A DNA stretch of 57,204 nucleotides from Chitinophagales bacterium (GTDB taxonomy: Bacteria; Bacteroidota; Bacteroidia; Chitinophagales; Chitinophagaceae), in contig JAAFIK010000028.1 of the NCBI GenBank assembly GCA_013298665.1, positions 1-57,204 of the forward strand. Direction: 5' to 3'. The position numbers and the translations under genes are program-made. This document shows, one piece after another, positions 32,983-45,700 of the stretch. Under the pieces are notes generated by a model. The model searched no databases and had not been told where the DNA came from. It saw only the letters and a program-made list of their open reading frames with translations. Position 1 is the stretch's first letter; each line of letters opens with the position of its first letter.

Positions 32983-34446
32983 TTGCCAAAAAAAAGACCT
33001 GTGCATACAATTCTTCTTTTCGGTGCCGGCAAATCGGCTACGGTTCTTATAGATTATCTGATTGCGGAAGCTCCGCAAAACGACTGGCATGTAGTGGTAG
33101 CTGACGTGAGTCGTGAACTGGTATTGGGCAAGACAGGTCATGCGGCCCGCACTTCAGCGGTTGGTTTGGATATTAAAGATACTGCTGCAAGGCAGGAATG
33201 GATTCAAAAGGCCGACATTGTGATTTCGCTGATGCCTCCTGCCCTGCATATTCTTGTTGCGGATGATTGTATCAAATTTGCAAAACATCTGCTTACAGCG
33301 TCTTATGTGGATGATGCAATGCGTGCGCGTGAACAGGAAATTAAAGATAAGGGGCTGCTATTTCTTTGTGAAATGGGGCTGGATCCGGGTATCGACCATA
33401 TGAGTGCGATGCAACTGATTCACCGGCTGCAGGCAGAGGGCTGTACAATCAGCTCTTTCATGAGTCATTGCGGTGGTTTGGTTGCTCCTGTATCGGACGA
33501 TAATCCATGGCGCTACAAGATCAGTTGGAATCCGCGCAACGTTGTGCTGGCAGGCAAGGCAGGGGCAGTTTATAAGCAGAACGGAGTGATTGTAACGAAG
33601 GGCTATGAAGAGCTTTTTACCACAGACCATCTAACGGATATTGATGAAACGGTGCAGGCACTGAGCTTTTATCCTAACCGGGACAGTCTGCCTTATATCG
33701 ACATTTACGGTCTCGGGGACGCGCATACTTTTATACGAACCACGCTGCGTTACCGCGATTTTATGTCTGGCTGGCGCAACCTTGTGGAGCTCCGGCTTAC
33801 CGATGAAACGATTATGTATGATACTGCGGGCATGACACTGGGGCAATTTTTTCAGCAGCATTTTGCGGCTTATGGGTATGATAAAATTGTGCAGGCAAAG
33901 ATTGAGGCAAAACTGGCCATTGCGCAGGAGACTATGGATAAACTGCAACAAGCGGGTGCAAGTATTGAAGCAGGGGAAGACATAGCGGGTAAGCTCGGGG
34001 CGTTGACCATTGCGGTACAGCAAATGCAACAGGTAGATGTAACAATCCGGCAATTGTTTTACCTTGGGGCAAATGGCGATAAAACATTGATCAATAAGGG
34101 CTTATGCAGTGCTGCGGATATTCTGCAATTTGCATTGGAGCAAAGGCTGATGCTCCGTCCGGAAGATAAGGATATGGTGGTGATGCAGCATGATATCATC
34201 TATCAGCGGGGCAATGAAACTTTCCGGACGCTCAGTCATATTGTTGTTACAGGCGAAGATGCCTTGCGAACCGCTATGGCCAAAACGGTCGGGCTTCCGC
34301 TGGGTATTGCAGCGAAGCTGATTCTTAATGGCACCATCCGCGAAAAAGGACTCTGCATCCCTATTACACCAGCCATTTATGAACCGGTACTGGAGACTTT
34401 GGCTACAGCGGGTATTGTATTTACGGAACAGGAAAGTCGGGTATGA
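32983..34446 (+). CDS. Saccharopine dehydrogenase-like oxidoreductase
   Basis: A 487-residue protein of the saccharopine dehydrogenase family, in which members make or cleave saccharopine in lysine metabolism or act on related amino-acid adducts. The Rossmann domain begins HTILLFGAGKSATVLIDYLI and includes DIVISLMPPALHILVADDCI. The C-terminal catalytic-type domain has LFLCEMGLDPGIDHMSAMQLI and HCGGLVAPVSDDNPWRYKIS, typical of bacterial homologues. Start is TTG at 32983; GTG at 33001, directly before the Rossmann strand, is an alternative. It converges on the giant T9SS gene and ends at a bidirectional terminator. Substrate and direction are not determinable; the neighbours give no lysine-degradation context. 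Confidence 0.88.
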   Translation: MPKKRPVHTILLFGAGKSATVLIDYLIAEAPQNDWHVVVADVSRELVLGKTGHAARTSAVGLDIKDTAARQEWIQKADIVISLMPPALHILVADDCIKFAKHLLTASYVDDAMRAREQEIKDKGLLFLCEMGLDPGIDHMSAMQLIHRLQAEGCTISSFMSHCGGLVAPVSDDNPWRYKISWNPRNVVLAGKAGAVYKQNGVIVTKGYEELFTTDHLTDIDETVQALSFYPNRDSLPYIDIYGLGDAHTFIRTTLRYRDFMSGWRNLVELRLTDETIMYDTAGMTLGQFFQQHFAAYGYDKIVQAKIEAKLAIAQETMDKLQQAGASIEAGEDIAGKLGALTIAVQQMQQVDVTIRQLFYLGANGDKTLINKGLCSAADILQFALEQRLMLRPEDKDMVVMQHDIIYQRGNETFRTLSHIVVTGEDALRTAMAKTVGLPLGIAAKLILNGTIREKGLCIPITPAIYEPVLETLATAGIVFTEQESRV

Positions 34447-34475
34447 TCGTCGTAAAAACCTGCCGGAATAAAGTG

Positions 34476-34512
34476 AAAAGCCCGCTGCATTGTAAACAGC
34501 GGGCTTTTTTTA
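34476..34512. terminator. Bidirectional terminator between convergent genes
   Basis: AAAAGCCCGCTG and CAGCGGGCTTTT form a perfect 12-bp stem around a 9-nt loop, with T-runs on both strands. It terminates the plus-strand gene ending at 34446 and the minus-strand gene ending at 34528. Confidence 0.9.
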
Positions 34513-34527
34513 TTACAGGCAGTCAGG

Positions 34528-37500
34528 CTATTGCTTAACGAAACTGATTGTTTTTGTTTTTTCACCTCCGGTGATGCCATATACCTGATAAGTACCCTTA
34601 CCAAGGTTGCTCACGTTCATATCAACAGCATTAAAACCTGCGGTAAGCGCAATCGCTTTACGTACCACTACCCTGCCCTGCATATCGGCCACTACGACTT
34701 CCATTTGTTGTAAGGCAACAGTAGTGATGTTGAGTTTGAAGCGACCATCTGCAACCGGATTTGGAGTGATGTTTACGATTTCAAAACCAACTTCTTTATT
34801 GAGTAGTGCCACGATGCTGCTGTACCTTACCACACCATTATCATCCTGCATTTTCAGGCGGTAATAATTGATGCCGGGCTGTGGACGCGTATTGGTATAA
34901 CTGAAGGGCTGGAGGCAACGGAGTGCTGTTTCCCTGATGGCATAGAGATTGGCAAAGTTGCTGCCGTCTGTACTGTACTCAATGGTGAGCATTGCATATT
35001 GTGTATTTGTGCAACTTACCTTCCAATCCAACTGGTGGTTACTGCCCAACTTGTTTCCGCGGAAGTATTCAACGGTGATGGGGATAGCTCCTGTGCCACC
35101 GGCAATTGCAAATTCGCTGAAACTGGTCAGTCCGTTTCTTCTTGCCGTTGGGGCCGCATTAGAGCCGGTTGTTGCCACATGTGTACCCTCGATTGCCCAT
35201 GGTGAAGCACTATTGGCTCTCTTGATCAATGTAGTGTTGACATAATCAAGGATGGAAATGGCTGCGGTATTGGTTACTGTTGCATCATAAGTACCTCCGG
35301 CAAGTGTTGCATCGCGATTGATCTGCCAGTACCCTGGTGAAACGATGGCGATGCTACTGGGTGTTACAGCAGGTTCAGACAGTGGTAAACCGTTGTTGCC
35401 ACCATTATTGTCGTTCCATTGTGCAGACAGGTAACCTGCCGCTGTTGGCGCTGTGGTAAAGGCTACCAATGCCGGTCTTGATGTATCACTGCCTACAGGT
35501 AAGATGCCTTGCTGGCCGGATGTGGTGGTAGCTGTTACCCAACGGTTGAACGTGCCATTGACCCAACCACCGGGCAGATAGGTAGCGATGGAGGTTGGCG
35601 CGGTTGCAGAAAATCCATATACTGTACCGATAGACGCTGTAAGGGTCGCAGCGTTTCCGGGTAATGCGGTACCATGACCGAGTGCCAGGAAGTTTACGGG
35701 AGTGGTATTGACTTTGCCATTGATCAGGCGGACAAAAGCCGTTGCTGTGACGGGCATGCTGAGGGTGAGTCCCGGCGATGTGCGGGTATGATAGACGGTC
35801 ATGCCCCCAATGATATTACCGGTTTGAGCAGTAGGATCTGCATCGGCTGTTGCTTTTTTAAAGAAACCAGTACCGCTGATGGTTTGTGCTGTTGTAAGGG
35901 GAAAAATGACTACGGCACTACTGTACTGGCAATCGGCGAAGAATAAGCCACTGCCTGTTGCCGCTGCAGCATTGGTAATGATGCCATTATTCACGAGGTC
36001 GCCGGTAATCGACAAGGGTGCAGAACCTGCTGTAAGTGTTAATTCGGCACCGGCATTGATGGTAAGGTTTTTAAATTTTGTAATATAATTCGTGGCGGCC
36101 TGGCGGCTGGTAACCTCGCGCTGTGCGGCAAAGCGACCACCTGCAATAATGGCGGTACCGATTTCGAGGGTTCCGGTAGAGAGGTTTGACTCCACATAAA
36201 AGCCATTTACATTCGCTGCATTCTGGTCATCGCCACCACCGAATGTAACGGTACAACCTGTTCCGAAGATAAGGTCTGCGGAAAGATTTGAATAGCCGAT
36301 TACGCTCTGGCCGGTACCTGCTGCGGAGGTGTACATGGGGTCCAGGAAATTGATGTTCCCACCCGTTACGGAAACGGTGTTGACGCCCTGTGCTATATAA
36401 AAGCCGCCATTACTGTTGGCAAAACTGCCCGCATTAGTACCGTCATTCGGATCAAGGTTGAGGGTACCCGCATTCATGGTGAAGCTACCGACCATATTGA
36501 TGCCACCGTTTACATTAAGGGTACCTCCTGTTATATTAAGCGTACCACTTATGCTCAGCAGTTTATTGGAATTACCATTGGCCGTGCCTGCAGAAGAAGC
36601 GCCCAGGGTCAGGTTGCCCCCGGGTTGGATACTCAGGCTGCTGCCTGTGTTAACAGTGACATTGCCGGCAACGTTACCTGTAGTGCTTACGGTTATATTG
36701 TGTGCAATGGTTACACTTGCGTTATTATTGGGCGGGATATTACCGCAAACCCATGTGGCAGGGTTATTCCACTCCCCATTGGCAATGGTGGTATATCCGG
36801 TAATGGCGGCTATTGCATTGGCGACTGCAGCCGTTCCGGCAGCGGCAACCGGTATGCTGTTGATGACAATGGTGGTTACATCACCATTAACCGTATTGGC
36901 AGCCGTGGCAGAACAGGCAATATCATAAACGAGCCAGAAATAATTATTGCCATTGGCCAGCGATTGTGTGCCGGTAAAGCTGATGGCTCCGGCAACAGGG
37001 TTGGCTATGGCTACCCCAAATGGCGTGGCCGTGCTGAACGTGGTTGTAGTGGTATAATAGCATTTGGCATTGGCGATGTCTGCGGCAGGAGCCGTACCGG
37101 CTACGGTAAAGTTAACCTGTGATACTGTGGAAGGACAGAGTGTGGAACCTATTGCATTGACATATACCATTGGCGCATTTACTGTTCCTGTACTTATCGC
37201 TGTGGTTCCATTGCCATCTGTTCTGGCGGGGGCGGCACTGGCCGTAATGGCTCTTGTACCGGTGGGAGCAGTAACAGTGGGTACCTGCGCTGCGCCAAGT
37301 GTAAAGCCTGTACATTCAGCATCAAGTACGTTGGCTACTGTACCTGTACAGGATACATCATAAACCAGCCAGAAATAATTGGTGATATTGCCCGATACTG
37401 TTCCACTTAGTGGTTGCGAGCCACTTATGGAGAAAGCACCGTTGGGACTTGCCGTTGTGATACCAAATGGTGTGGTTGTGGCGAAGGTTGTAGAGGTTCC

Positions 37501-39516
37501 GGTATAAAATACGCGTGCATTGGCAATATCCGCCGGTGCGGTTGTGCCGTTTGTCGTAAAGTTAATCTGCGTCATGTTCAGCGGGCTGGAGCCTCCGGTA
37601 ACCGTAACTTCAAGCCGGATGATTTGCTGGTTGACGGCGGATTGTATTAAAGATGCGGTTGAAGATTGTGTAGTGGTTGAAGATACATAAGTCATGGCCG
37701 GTGGTTCGAGTACGCTGATGTCGAAATTAGCCCTGGAAGTGGTACCATTGGTCAGCACCCGTATTTTATACAAGGTGCCGATGGTGAGGCCACTGAAAGA
37801 CATTTCTCCGGTACCGCCTGTGAGGGTGATCAGTGATCCTGCAGGATTACCCGTCACTTCAGCATCGCTGCTGGTACAACCGGGATTGAGGGTTACCCCC
37901 ATGCTGGTTGCCGCACCAATCGGGAAGGTTACATTACACAAGCGTACAATATGGGCTGTGTGTGTTGCCGTAAACTGGTACCATACATCATCATCCTGAG
38001 AGCTAAAGAATGCAGCCGAAGGAGGGGCGGTGATGGAAGAGGTATTGGCACCGAGCGTTGTTCCCGATACTGCATTGGGACATGTACCCGGTACAACATA
38101 GGTTTGCGGGGTTAGTGCTCTGGCGCTGGCACAATCATCATTCGCGGGTACAGCTACGGTGATAAAGTTTCCGGGATTGCCGGTAGCGGTAGCCGTATTG
38201 TAATACCAACTGGCTGGTGCAGTACACTTCTGGCTTTCATATATCCTTACATAATAAGTGGTTCCTACGGTAAGACCTGTAATGGATACGGAACTGGCCG
38301 TGCCATCATATACCAGTTGCTGACCGGTATTTGCCCAGGCCGTATTTGCCGTACCCGGTGATGCAGGAGAAACGGGATCGGTAAAACTATTGGTGCTGTT
38401 GACATAAACTGTACGGTTGTTACCGTTGCCATTTGTCCAGGAAAGGGTGGCCGTAGTACTGCCTATGGCAGTCAGCGTGAATGCACTGGCCTGTGTAGTG
38501 GGTGCGGCGGGGTTGGTAACGGTGATGACGGCGGTTACGTCTGAGCCGCCACCATTGGAGCAGGTGGTACGCATCCTGTAATAAATGGGGGTGCCGCTGT
38601 ATGCGGCAGTGGTATAGGTGGTGGTGGTTGCTCCTGTACCTCCGGATACATTTGCCCAACCGGAACTGCCGTCTGCAGAACTTTCCCATTGATAGGTGAT
38701 ACCCGGACTTATGGGGGCACCGGTAACCGAAAGTACCTGCGTGGCACCTGTACAGGTATAAAAAGTGGTAACAGCCGGTGTGCCTGGCAAAGGTGTACCG
38801 GAACATGGAGGCGGTGGCGTCCAGGTAAATGTCTGGCCACTGGCCGGCATAATTGTGTTGAGCGAGGTACAGGATGCGGTATTAGATGCGCCCGCAGTTG
38901 TAGCAGCCCAGTTCGTAGCGGTGGACCGGTTGTTGAAATCGGTATTGGCTGCACCGCGCAGCCCTACCTGGCAGATATAACTTGTGGTGGATGTTGCGGT
39001 ACAGGTACCATATACAATATCGATTACATTGGTGGTTTCGTTGAGTACAATCTGAAAGTTGAGTACATCGCCGATAATGGCGCCGAGACTGTACCGCCGG
39101 GCATTATTCCATTGAATAACGAATTTCCTGTTGGGCGCAGTACCTGTGGTACCATACTCAATGGTACTGCTGTTGCTGATTATATCCCGGCCAAAGGCTG
39201 ATATCGCTGCAGCAAAAGCCGTTGTAGCCGAAATGGGGGTAGAGCTTGTTGCGCCTGATACGGTACTGCCAAAAGTAGCATAGCCATTGCTGTTGACGGA
39301 TACCGAAGTGTATGCGATACCATTGATGGTAAAACTGAACGGGATGGTAGCAGACGCAACCGCATCATCCCAGCCGGAAGCGTGAATGACAGTTCCACCG
39401 GTTATTGCGGTGTACGTTCCTGTGCTTTGGGAAAAAGTGTAGGTGGAAACCTGGGCGTAGCTGTTTGTGGCCAATACAAATAAGGCTGTAAACAGAATGG
39501 AGTAGATCTTTCTCAT
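34528..39516 (-). CDS. Giant secreted adhesin-like T9SS cargo protein (1662 aa)
   Basis: A 1662-residue secreted protein. After the signal peptide (MRKIYSILFTALFVLATNSY) comes a beta-sandwich domain (about 25-240). Ig/fibronectin-type segments follow (ATLSWTNGNGNNRTVYVN; TYYVRIYESQK), then a PPC-like domain (DDDVWYQFTATHTAHIVRL). Two BNR-neuraminidase-N-like repeats come next (NYFWLVYDVSCTG and NYFWLVYDIACSA), then a G8-like beta-helix region (GEWNNPATWVCGNIPPNN). The end is a T9SS type A sorting domain, ITPNPVADGRFKLNI to SFVKQ. The product should be attached to the cell surface or released. Very Thr/Ala/Ser/Gly-rich. The tail aligns with that of the next upstream gene. Ligand or substrate is unknown. 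Confidence 0.88.
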   Translation of the reverse strand: MRKIYSILFTALFVLATNSYAQVSTYTFSQSTGTYTAITGGTVIHASGWDDAVASATIPFSFTINGIAYTSVSVNSNGYATFGSTVSGATSSTPISATTAFAAAISAFGRDIISNSSTIEYGTTGTAPNRKFVIQWNNARRYSLGAIIGDVLNFQIVLNETTNVIDIVYGTCTATSTTSYICQVGLRGAANTDFNNRSTATNWAATTAGASNTASCTSLNTIMPASGQTFTWTPPPPCSGTPLPGTPAVTTFYTCTGATQVLSVTGAPISPGITYQWESSADGSSGWANVSGGTGATTTTYTTAAYSGTPIYYRMRTTCSNGGGSDVTAVITVTNPAAPTTQASAFTLTAIGSTTATLSWTNGNGNNRTVYVNSTNSFTDPVSPASPGTANTAWANTGQQLVYDGTASSVSITGLTVGTTYYVRIYESQKCTAPASWYYNTATATGNPGNFITVAVPANDDCASARALTPQTYVVPGTCPNAVSGTTLGANTSSITAPPSAAFFSSQDDDVWYQFTATHTAHIVRLCNVTFPIGAATSMGVTLNPGCTSSDAEVTGNPAGSLITLTGGTGEMSFSGLTIGTLYKIRVLTNGTTSRANFDISVLEPPAMTYVSSTTTQSSTASLIQSAVNQQIIRLEVTVTGGSSPLNMTQINFTTNGTTAPADIANARVFYTGTSTTFATTTPFGITTASPNGAFSISGSQPLSGTVSGNITNYFWLVYDVSCTGTVANVLDAECTGFTLGAAQVPTVTAPTGTRAITASAAPARTDGNGTTAISTGTVNAPMVYVNAIGSTLCPSTVSQVNFTVAGTAPAADIANAKCYYTTTTTFSTATPFGVAIANPVAGAISFTGTQSLANGNNYFWLVYDIACSATAANTVNGDVTTIVINSIPVAAAGTAAVANAIAAITGYTTIANGEWNNPATWVCGNIPPNNNASVTIAHNITVSTTGNVAGNVTVNTGSSLSIQPGGNLTLGASSAGTANGNSNKLLSISGTLNITGGTLNVNGGINMVGSFTMNAGTLNLDPNDGTNAGSFANSNGGFYIAQGVNTVSVTGGNINFLDPMYTSAAGTGQSVIGYSNLSADLIFGTGCTVTFGGGDDQNAANVNGFYVESNLSTGTLEIGTAIIAGGRFAAQREVTSRQAATNYITKFKNLTINAGAELTLTAGSAPLSITGDLVNNGIITNAAAATGSGLFFADCQYSSAVVIFPLTTAQTISGTGFFKKATADADPTAQTGNIIGGMTVYHTRTSPGLTLSMPVTATAFVRLINGKVNTTPVNFLALGHGTALPGNAATLTASIGTVYGFSATAPTSIATYLPGGWVNGTFNRWVTATTTSGQQGILPVGSDTSRPALVAFTTAPTAAGYLSAQWNDNNGGNNGLPLSEPAVTPSSIAIVSPGYWQINRDATLAGGTYDATVTNTAAISILDYVNTTLIKRANSASPWAIEGTHVATTGSNAAPTARRNGLTSFSEFAIAGGTGAIPITVEYFRGNKLGSNHQLDWKVSCTNTQYAMLTIEYSTDGSNFANLYAIRETALRCLQPFSYTNTRPQPGINYYRLKMQDDNGVVRYSSIVALLNKEVGFEIVNITPNPVADGRFKLNITTVALQQMEVVVADMQGRVVVRKAIALTAGFNAVDMNVSNLGKGTYQVYGITGGEKTKTISFVKQ

Positions 39517-39730
39517 GCTGATTTTTTATCGTTAACAATAATAAATAATAGGTTTTACAGGTGGACAGGACGTGATTTTTTACAGGATGGCTGTTGCCAT
39601 AAAAATACAACTTTTAACACTTCCAAATTATGATCAGCAAAAAAATGTTAAAAAATTATAGTATTATAACAAAGTAATACCGGTTACGATCACATCAAAA
39701 TACCTGTGCCATACAGCCACAGCTATCCGT

Positions 39731-39764
39731 ATAAAAATCCCCGCCTGCATCGCAGGCGGGGATT
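39731..39764 (-). terminator. Rho-independent terminator after the 2445-aa T9SS gene
   Basis: AATCCCCGCCTGC (39736-39748) and GCAGGCGGGGATT (39752-39764) form a perfect 13-bp stem with a 3-nt loop. On the minus strand it is followed by a T-run. It separates the two giant genes into different transcripts. Confidence 0.9.
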
Positions 39765-39787
39765 GCCTATTCAAAAACCGGATTGAC

Positions 39788-42700
39788 TTACTGTTTTACA
39801 AATGACAATACTTTGGTTCTGCCGGCTGCGGTAATACCTGTTACCTGGTACGTACCGTTGGCGAGGTTACCCACATTTACATCAATGGCATTAAAGCCTG
39901 CAATGAGTGTATTGTTTTGTTTTGCCACTACCCTTCCGGTAAGATCAGTGATCACGACTTCCATTCTCACCTGTTCGGCAGAGGTGATGTTCAGCTTGAA
40001 CTTTCCTTCTGTAACAGGATTGGGTGTAATATTAATCACTTCAAAACCTTTGGTGGCATTGGTGAGCGCAACGATGCTGCTGTAAGTAACCACACCATTG
40101 TCGTCTGTCATTTTCAGGCGGTAGTAGTTGATACCTGGCAACGGACGTGTATTGGTGTAGGTAAATGCCTGCTGGCAACGGAGTGCGGTTTCCCTTGTAC
40201 TGTAGATGCTGCTGAAATTACGGCCATCTGTACCGGCTTCTATGGTAAGGGTAGCATACTGGGTATTGGTACAGGTTACTTTCCAATCCAGTTTGTGCTG
40301 GTCGCCTTGTTTGCTGCCACGGAAGTATTCTACATTCACAGGCAGTGGGTTACGTACTTTAGCGGTAAGCCAGAATCCGCTGAAACTTGTGGCCGGGATT
40401 GTGATTGCCCAGTAGCCATTGCTGTATGTAACTGTCAGGCCGTTGGCTGTGCTCCAGACTTCGAGTGCGCCTGTATAGTTAGTGGGATCGGTACCTGTAC
40501 CATGGTATTGCTCAATGCGAATACTATCCGTATTGTCACCCGGATTTACGGGTAATGGGAAATGTGTGGCAATGGCTCCGGGGTCGCTGTTGAATGCAGC
40601 CATTTCTGCGGGCGAGAAATACAAGGTAACATAAGCAGACGATGTAGCTGGTGCCGTAGCCGGTTCAATATCGTAATGCCTGGCCACATAGTAATTTACA
40701 CCGTACTGTGGTATGCTGCTTTCAATTTTCACGCATCCGGTAACACTACCTGTTACGGGCGTACCACCACCCAGTGCAGCAGGCACTACAGTAGCAATCG
40801 TGTTACAACTGTTATCGTTGAATGTGGCACCAATACCAATTGTCTTTGTCTGACATACCTGTGGTCCGCCAGCCGTAGCGGCCAGTAAGCCTGTATTGGT
40901 AATGGTCAGTGTCATATTATTTGTCACATTGCCACAGGGGCTGTTACCTGTTGCGGTAAGGGTAAGTGTTACCGTACCGGCCAGAATGTCTGCTACCCCG
41001 GGTGTATAGGTTGGCGTTAGTGTTGTTCCGTTAATAAATGTACCATCACCACCCGTTGTCCAGTTTACACCGGCATTGTTGGTTGCTGTTGCGCCAACGA
41101 CAGTGAATGTATTACCGGCACAGATGGCCTGGTTACCGCCTGCATTAGCGGTAGCGGCTGGGATAAAGGTAACTGTAACCGGTTTGATATCGGAGCAGGA
41201 ACCTTTTACTGATCTGATGTAATAGGTACCGCCTGCGGTAACCGCTGACGGAGTTGCCAGTGCATTGGTCGCACCTGCGTCTGTCCAGTAAGTTAATGCA
41301 GCCCCTGTGGAAGAACCTGCCGTAACTGCAGCCAAAGTCAGGTCAACCGGCGTTGTAGCACATGCAGCAGGCGGGTTGGTAATGGTGAGTACAAAATTAC
41401 CGGTAAACTCATCAGAACCGATATCCGGCGTAGTGGGGTTACGGGGGTCGTTACTGTAATCAATGGTGATACCAGTAATTGGTGTTCCTTTACCATCAAC
41501 GATACATCCTGCATCCGTATTGATATTCAGGTTGCCCGTAGCTGTGTTTACAAAAAGAGCTGAAGGTGTAAGATTAGTACTTACATCCGACACACTATTT
41601 ACATCACCACCGGTAGCAACTTTCCAGGCCGCAAAAGTTTGCGCAACACCATTTACCAGGGCCATTGTAGCTGCTGAAGGGCTCACAAACAGGTTATAGT
41701 TGGCTATAGCTGGGCTCCAGGTGGCATCATTGTTATACAGGCTGTAGTTTACCGCACCTGCTGCCGTTCTTCCATTATAGAAAATATTGTTTCTGATAGA
41801 GAACGTGATCGCACTAAAGCCTCTGGAGAATGCAGTTGTTAAAAGCGTGGTTCCTGTTGTATTCCCGCCAATGTAAACAGAGTTATAAAAGCAATTGAAC
41901 GTTGAAGGCGCAGTAGCCTGGTTGTTGATACCGTAGATATTCAGTTCATTGGTATTGGCTCCGTTTGTGAGGGATACCTGGTTATTGCTTACAGTCCATC
42001 CGGTAGCAGCACTGCCATCATAGATGTCTATACCAAATATCTGCGGGAAAACACCAGCACCGCCAGTTGCTACGTTGGTAAGATCGAAGATCCGGTTCCG
42101 CCTGATCGCTCCTCCGGAACTTGTACTGCCTGTAGTAATCCCGGCTACAGTGATACCTGAAGCGGCTGTATTGAGGTTACGTAAAGCTGTGATGGTATTC
42201 AGTTCCATCAGTTGGTTGACATTGGCAATAGAAGTTGCGATACCGGCCAATCCGTAGGAGGTAGGAGCAGTACCGGTGGCACTTGTATTGGCCCTGAGGT
42301 TGTTGATACTGTTGTTGATTATGCTCACAGCACCGGATGCTGCTCCATTATTATTAATACCGATAAGCCTTCCTGATGCCGCTGTTGCGGGATTATAAGA
42401 AAGATTGGCAATGGTATTTGAGGCTGTTGCACTTCCGATATTGATATTGTTGCCACCAGTTAAGCTGATGCCAATATGACTATTGGTACCTGCTGTTATC
42501 TGTATGCTGTTGGCAGTCGCTGCATGACCAATGGTGTTGCCGGTTACGGTACCGATATTGGCATTACCAGCGTTTACAAGCAATCCCGTAAATGTGGCAC
42601 TGCCGGAGAGTACAATGTTCTGAATGGTATTACCCTGAACACTATTGGGCGTACCTGCATTGCTTCCTCCGGTGAGGCTGATACCCGTAAATGTTACTGA

Positions 42701-45700
42701 GGCATTGTTGGCATAAGCACTTCCACCCGCATTGGGTGCCTGTCCACCGATGAAGTTGCCTGATATATTATGGCCATTACCCGACGTAATGCGTATGCCA
42801 TTGAATGTACCGGCACTCGTAGCAGCTACCGGTGCTGTGGGTGTATGGTAAAAACTATTGCCTGTAATGATGTTTCCATCAGCCAGTGAGTTTACATCAG
42901 CCCAGATACCTGAGTTGATAAAGTTGTAGATTCTGTTATTGGTAATGGTGGCCTGGGTTAATCCCCCACCACCTACCATATAGATACCAATGGCCTGCGC
43001 TCCTGCTGTTCCTGCAGTTGCATCCCTGATATCATTACCATCAATGGTAACGGTTGTTGTACCTGAACCACCACCGAGATAAACTGTACCTCTTGAGGTG
43101 GTATTTGCTGCATTACTTTCTACAATTGAATTACGCAATGCACCCGTTGCGCCGCCTGTAAACTGTACTACAGCACTTGTACTGGTGTTTGTAGTATTGG
43201 TATTACGGAAAGTAAGGAACTGTCCGCTGCCGGCAAAACTTCCATCAAACGTTACATTTTTGGCACCATTGATATTAATCATTGGCGTACTTGCTGTAGC
43301 AACGGTGGAAGCAATCACATAGTTGGTTGCGCTTGAGGGCTGGATCGTAAGTGTAAATCCGGCCAATCCTGCATTCAGTAAGGCATTGGCACCATCTTCT
43401 ACGGTATTACCGGTAATGTTTACAGTGGTATTGCCCGTTAATGCTGCACCGTTGATCGCGGCAAAAAGACCGCCAGCGGTGGTAATGGCCGGGTAATCAC
43501 CGGGTACATTGATCGTGGTTGGTAATCCTGCAACGATATTGTACGAAGGAGAAATGGCAGTCGCTACGGGAGTGGTATTGGTATTTACGTCTGTAAAGAC
43601 GGGTGTGGTAGCATCAAAACTGCTGAACCAAAGATTGTTGGCCGGCGTTGCCTGGTCTTGTGCTACAAAGTAATATTGATAGGTTTCCCCAACAACAGGC
43701 GTAACGCTGAGTGCAGTATAATCAACGGTGAACTGCCAGGTTCCGGTATTGCCCGTTCCTGACTGGAAAGCACCCTGTGTGCTGGCCCATGGCGTTGCAG
43801 CAGGCGCTGAACGGCGGAAGTATATCCGTGGTTGCAGTGTACCGGATGTGGGTACACCGGTTCCAACATCATTAACCGTAATAGTAATTGTTCTGTTCAC
43901 CACACTTGCCGTATTGGTAAGCGGTGAGCTGATGGTAAAATACGGTCTGAATATATCCAATGGAGTGTTACTTGCCTGGCTGGCACCAATGTCGTAAGGC
44001 GCTGTTCTGGTATTACCGTCGATGTCATCCGTTACAGAAGCGATGGTTATACCTGCGCCATCTGCGGCGGTCGTTCCCGTAACACGCAGATCTGCAGTGT
44101 TGGCTGCGATCGTGGTTGACCCTGTTGCATTTACAAAATTGATATCCGCCATGTTGGTGGTAGACGTACTGGTAAGGTCGAGTCCGTTTGCCAGACTGGC
44201 CCGGAACGATTGCAGGTTTGCATGATCTGCACTGTTGTGCCTGGCAATAAACGCATTGGTTCCTGCATTTGTACCGTATATATTTCCGCCGATGGTAAGT
44301 GAGCCAGTATTGGTTCCTACACCAACCGCATAGTGGCTACCAGCAGTTTGCGTGCCCCTTGAACGCTGGTTGACGAGGATATTATTCCTGATATCTCTTG
44401 TGGTACCGGAAGCAGAACTCAACAGCGCATATGTGGACGAACCGGCACCTGCTCCGGTGAGCGCACCACCACCAATATATACCGTATTGTTAAGGTAGGT
44501 GGCATTACCGCCAAACTCGTTGATGCCAATGATATCGTACCCGGTTGTAATATTGGTGCCGGTGGAATCAATCCCCAGACGAATCATGTTGTTTTGAATA
44601 ACAGGGTTACCGGAAGTAATATTGATGCCGCGCATGGTACCAAAGCTGGCCGTTCCGGTTGCAGCAAGCGAAAAGCTTTGTATGGTATTGCGGGTAATTA
44701 ATGTTGTTCCCGTTGCCGGTGCAGTAACACTTATACCGGTTACGGTGTAAGAGCCGGTTCCGGTATTTGTACTGGCAAGGTTGCGTATCAGGTTCTGGGT
44801 AACAATATGACCCGGAACGGATGATGTATTGGCTGTAACGATACCGATAACCGCAGGCGTTGTACTTGTAGAAGTACTTGTGGAAGCGGCCGACAGATTG
44901 CGGATGGTATTGCCCTGGCAAGTATAACTACCAACGCCGGCGGCTCCTGCAAGATTAATACCCTGAACCTGCGCTGCAGTACCCGTGGAGGTTGAGACCA
45001 GGTCGAAGATGGTGTTATTATTGACATTCTGACTGGCTGATGTACCTGACGGGAAGGCAAAGATGGCAATAAGCAAACTGTTAGAGGCCGATGTGCATCC
45101 AAATATGGTATTATTATTAATGTTATAAGAGGTACCAGATCCCTGGAATGATATCCCCCTTATGCTGGGAACGGTAGCGGCAGTACCCGAAAATGTAATA
45201 CCTGATATAGTGTTACTGCTGATGTTGACGTCGGATACAGTACCCGTACCTGCAGAAATGGCCGAGAATAGAGCAGCACTTCCGCTTAAGCTTACTGTTA
45301 TGCTTCCGGCAGTGCCCCCGATGGTATTTTGTGTACAGTTGAATGCTCCTGAAATAAGCCGCATGGCATTCTGCGATGTAGAAGTGGAACTGGAAGTAAG
45401 GTTAATATTCCGGATGGTATTGCCCTGTATGGTCGTAGTATTGGTGGTAGCCACGGATAAGGCAATGCCAATAAAGTTACTGCTTGAACCAGCAGGGAAA
45501 GTAAGTGCTGTGCCGCCGCAATTGGCCGCTGTACCCCCGATAAAGTTGCTGTTGATCGTATGTCCGCCGGTTCCGTTGGCCGCCGCCGGCTGAATATTAA
45601 TAGCGATCATTGTCGCCGTAATGGTTCTGTTGGCCGTTTGATAGAAACTGTTGCCATTGCCGGTGGAACCGATCGTCCAGGTACTGTTACCAGAACCAAG

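Noticed and set aside
36416..37363. Long plus-strand open frames antisense to the giant T9SS genes (also 44607-46540)
   Set aside because: They mirror the biased Thr/Ala/Gly/Asn codons of the real genes; their proteins are low-complexity without domains.
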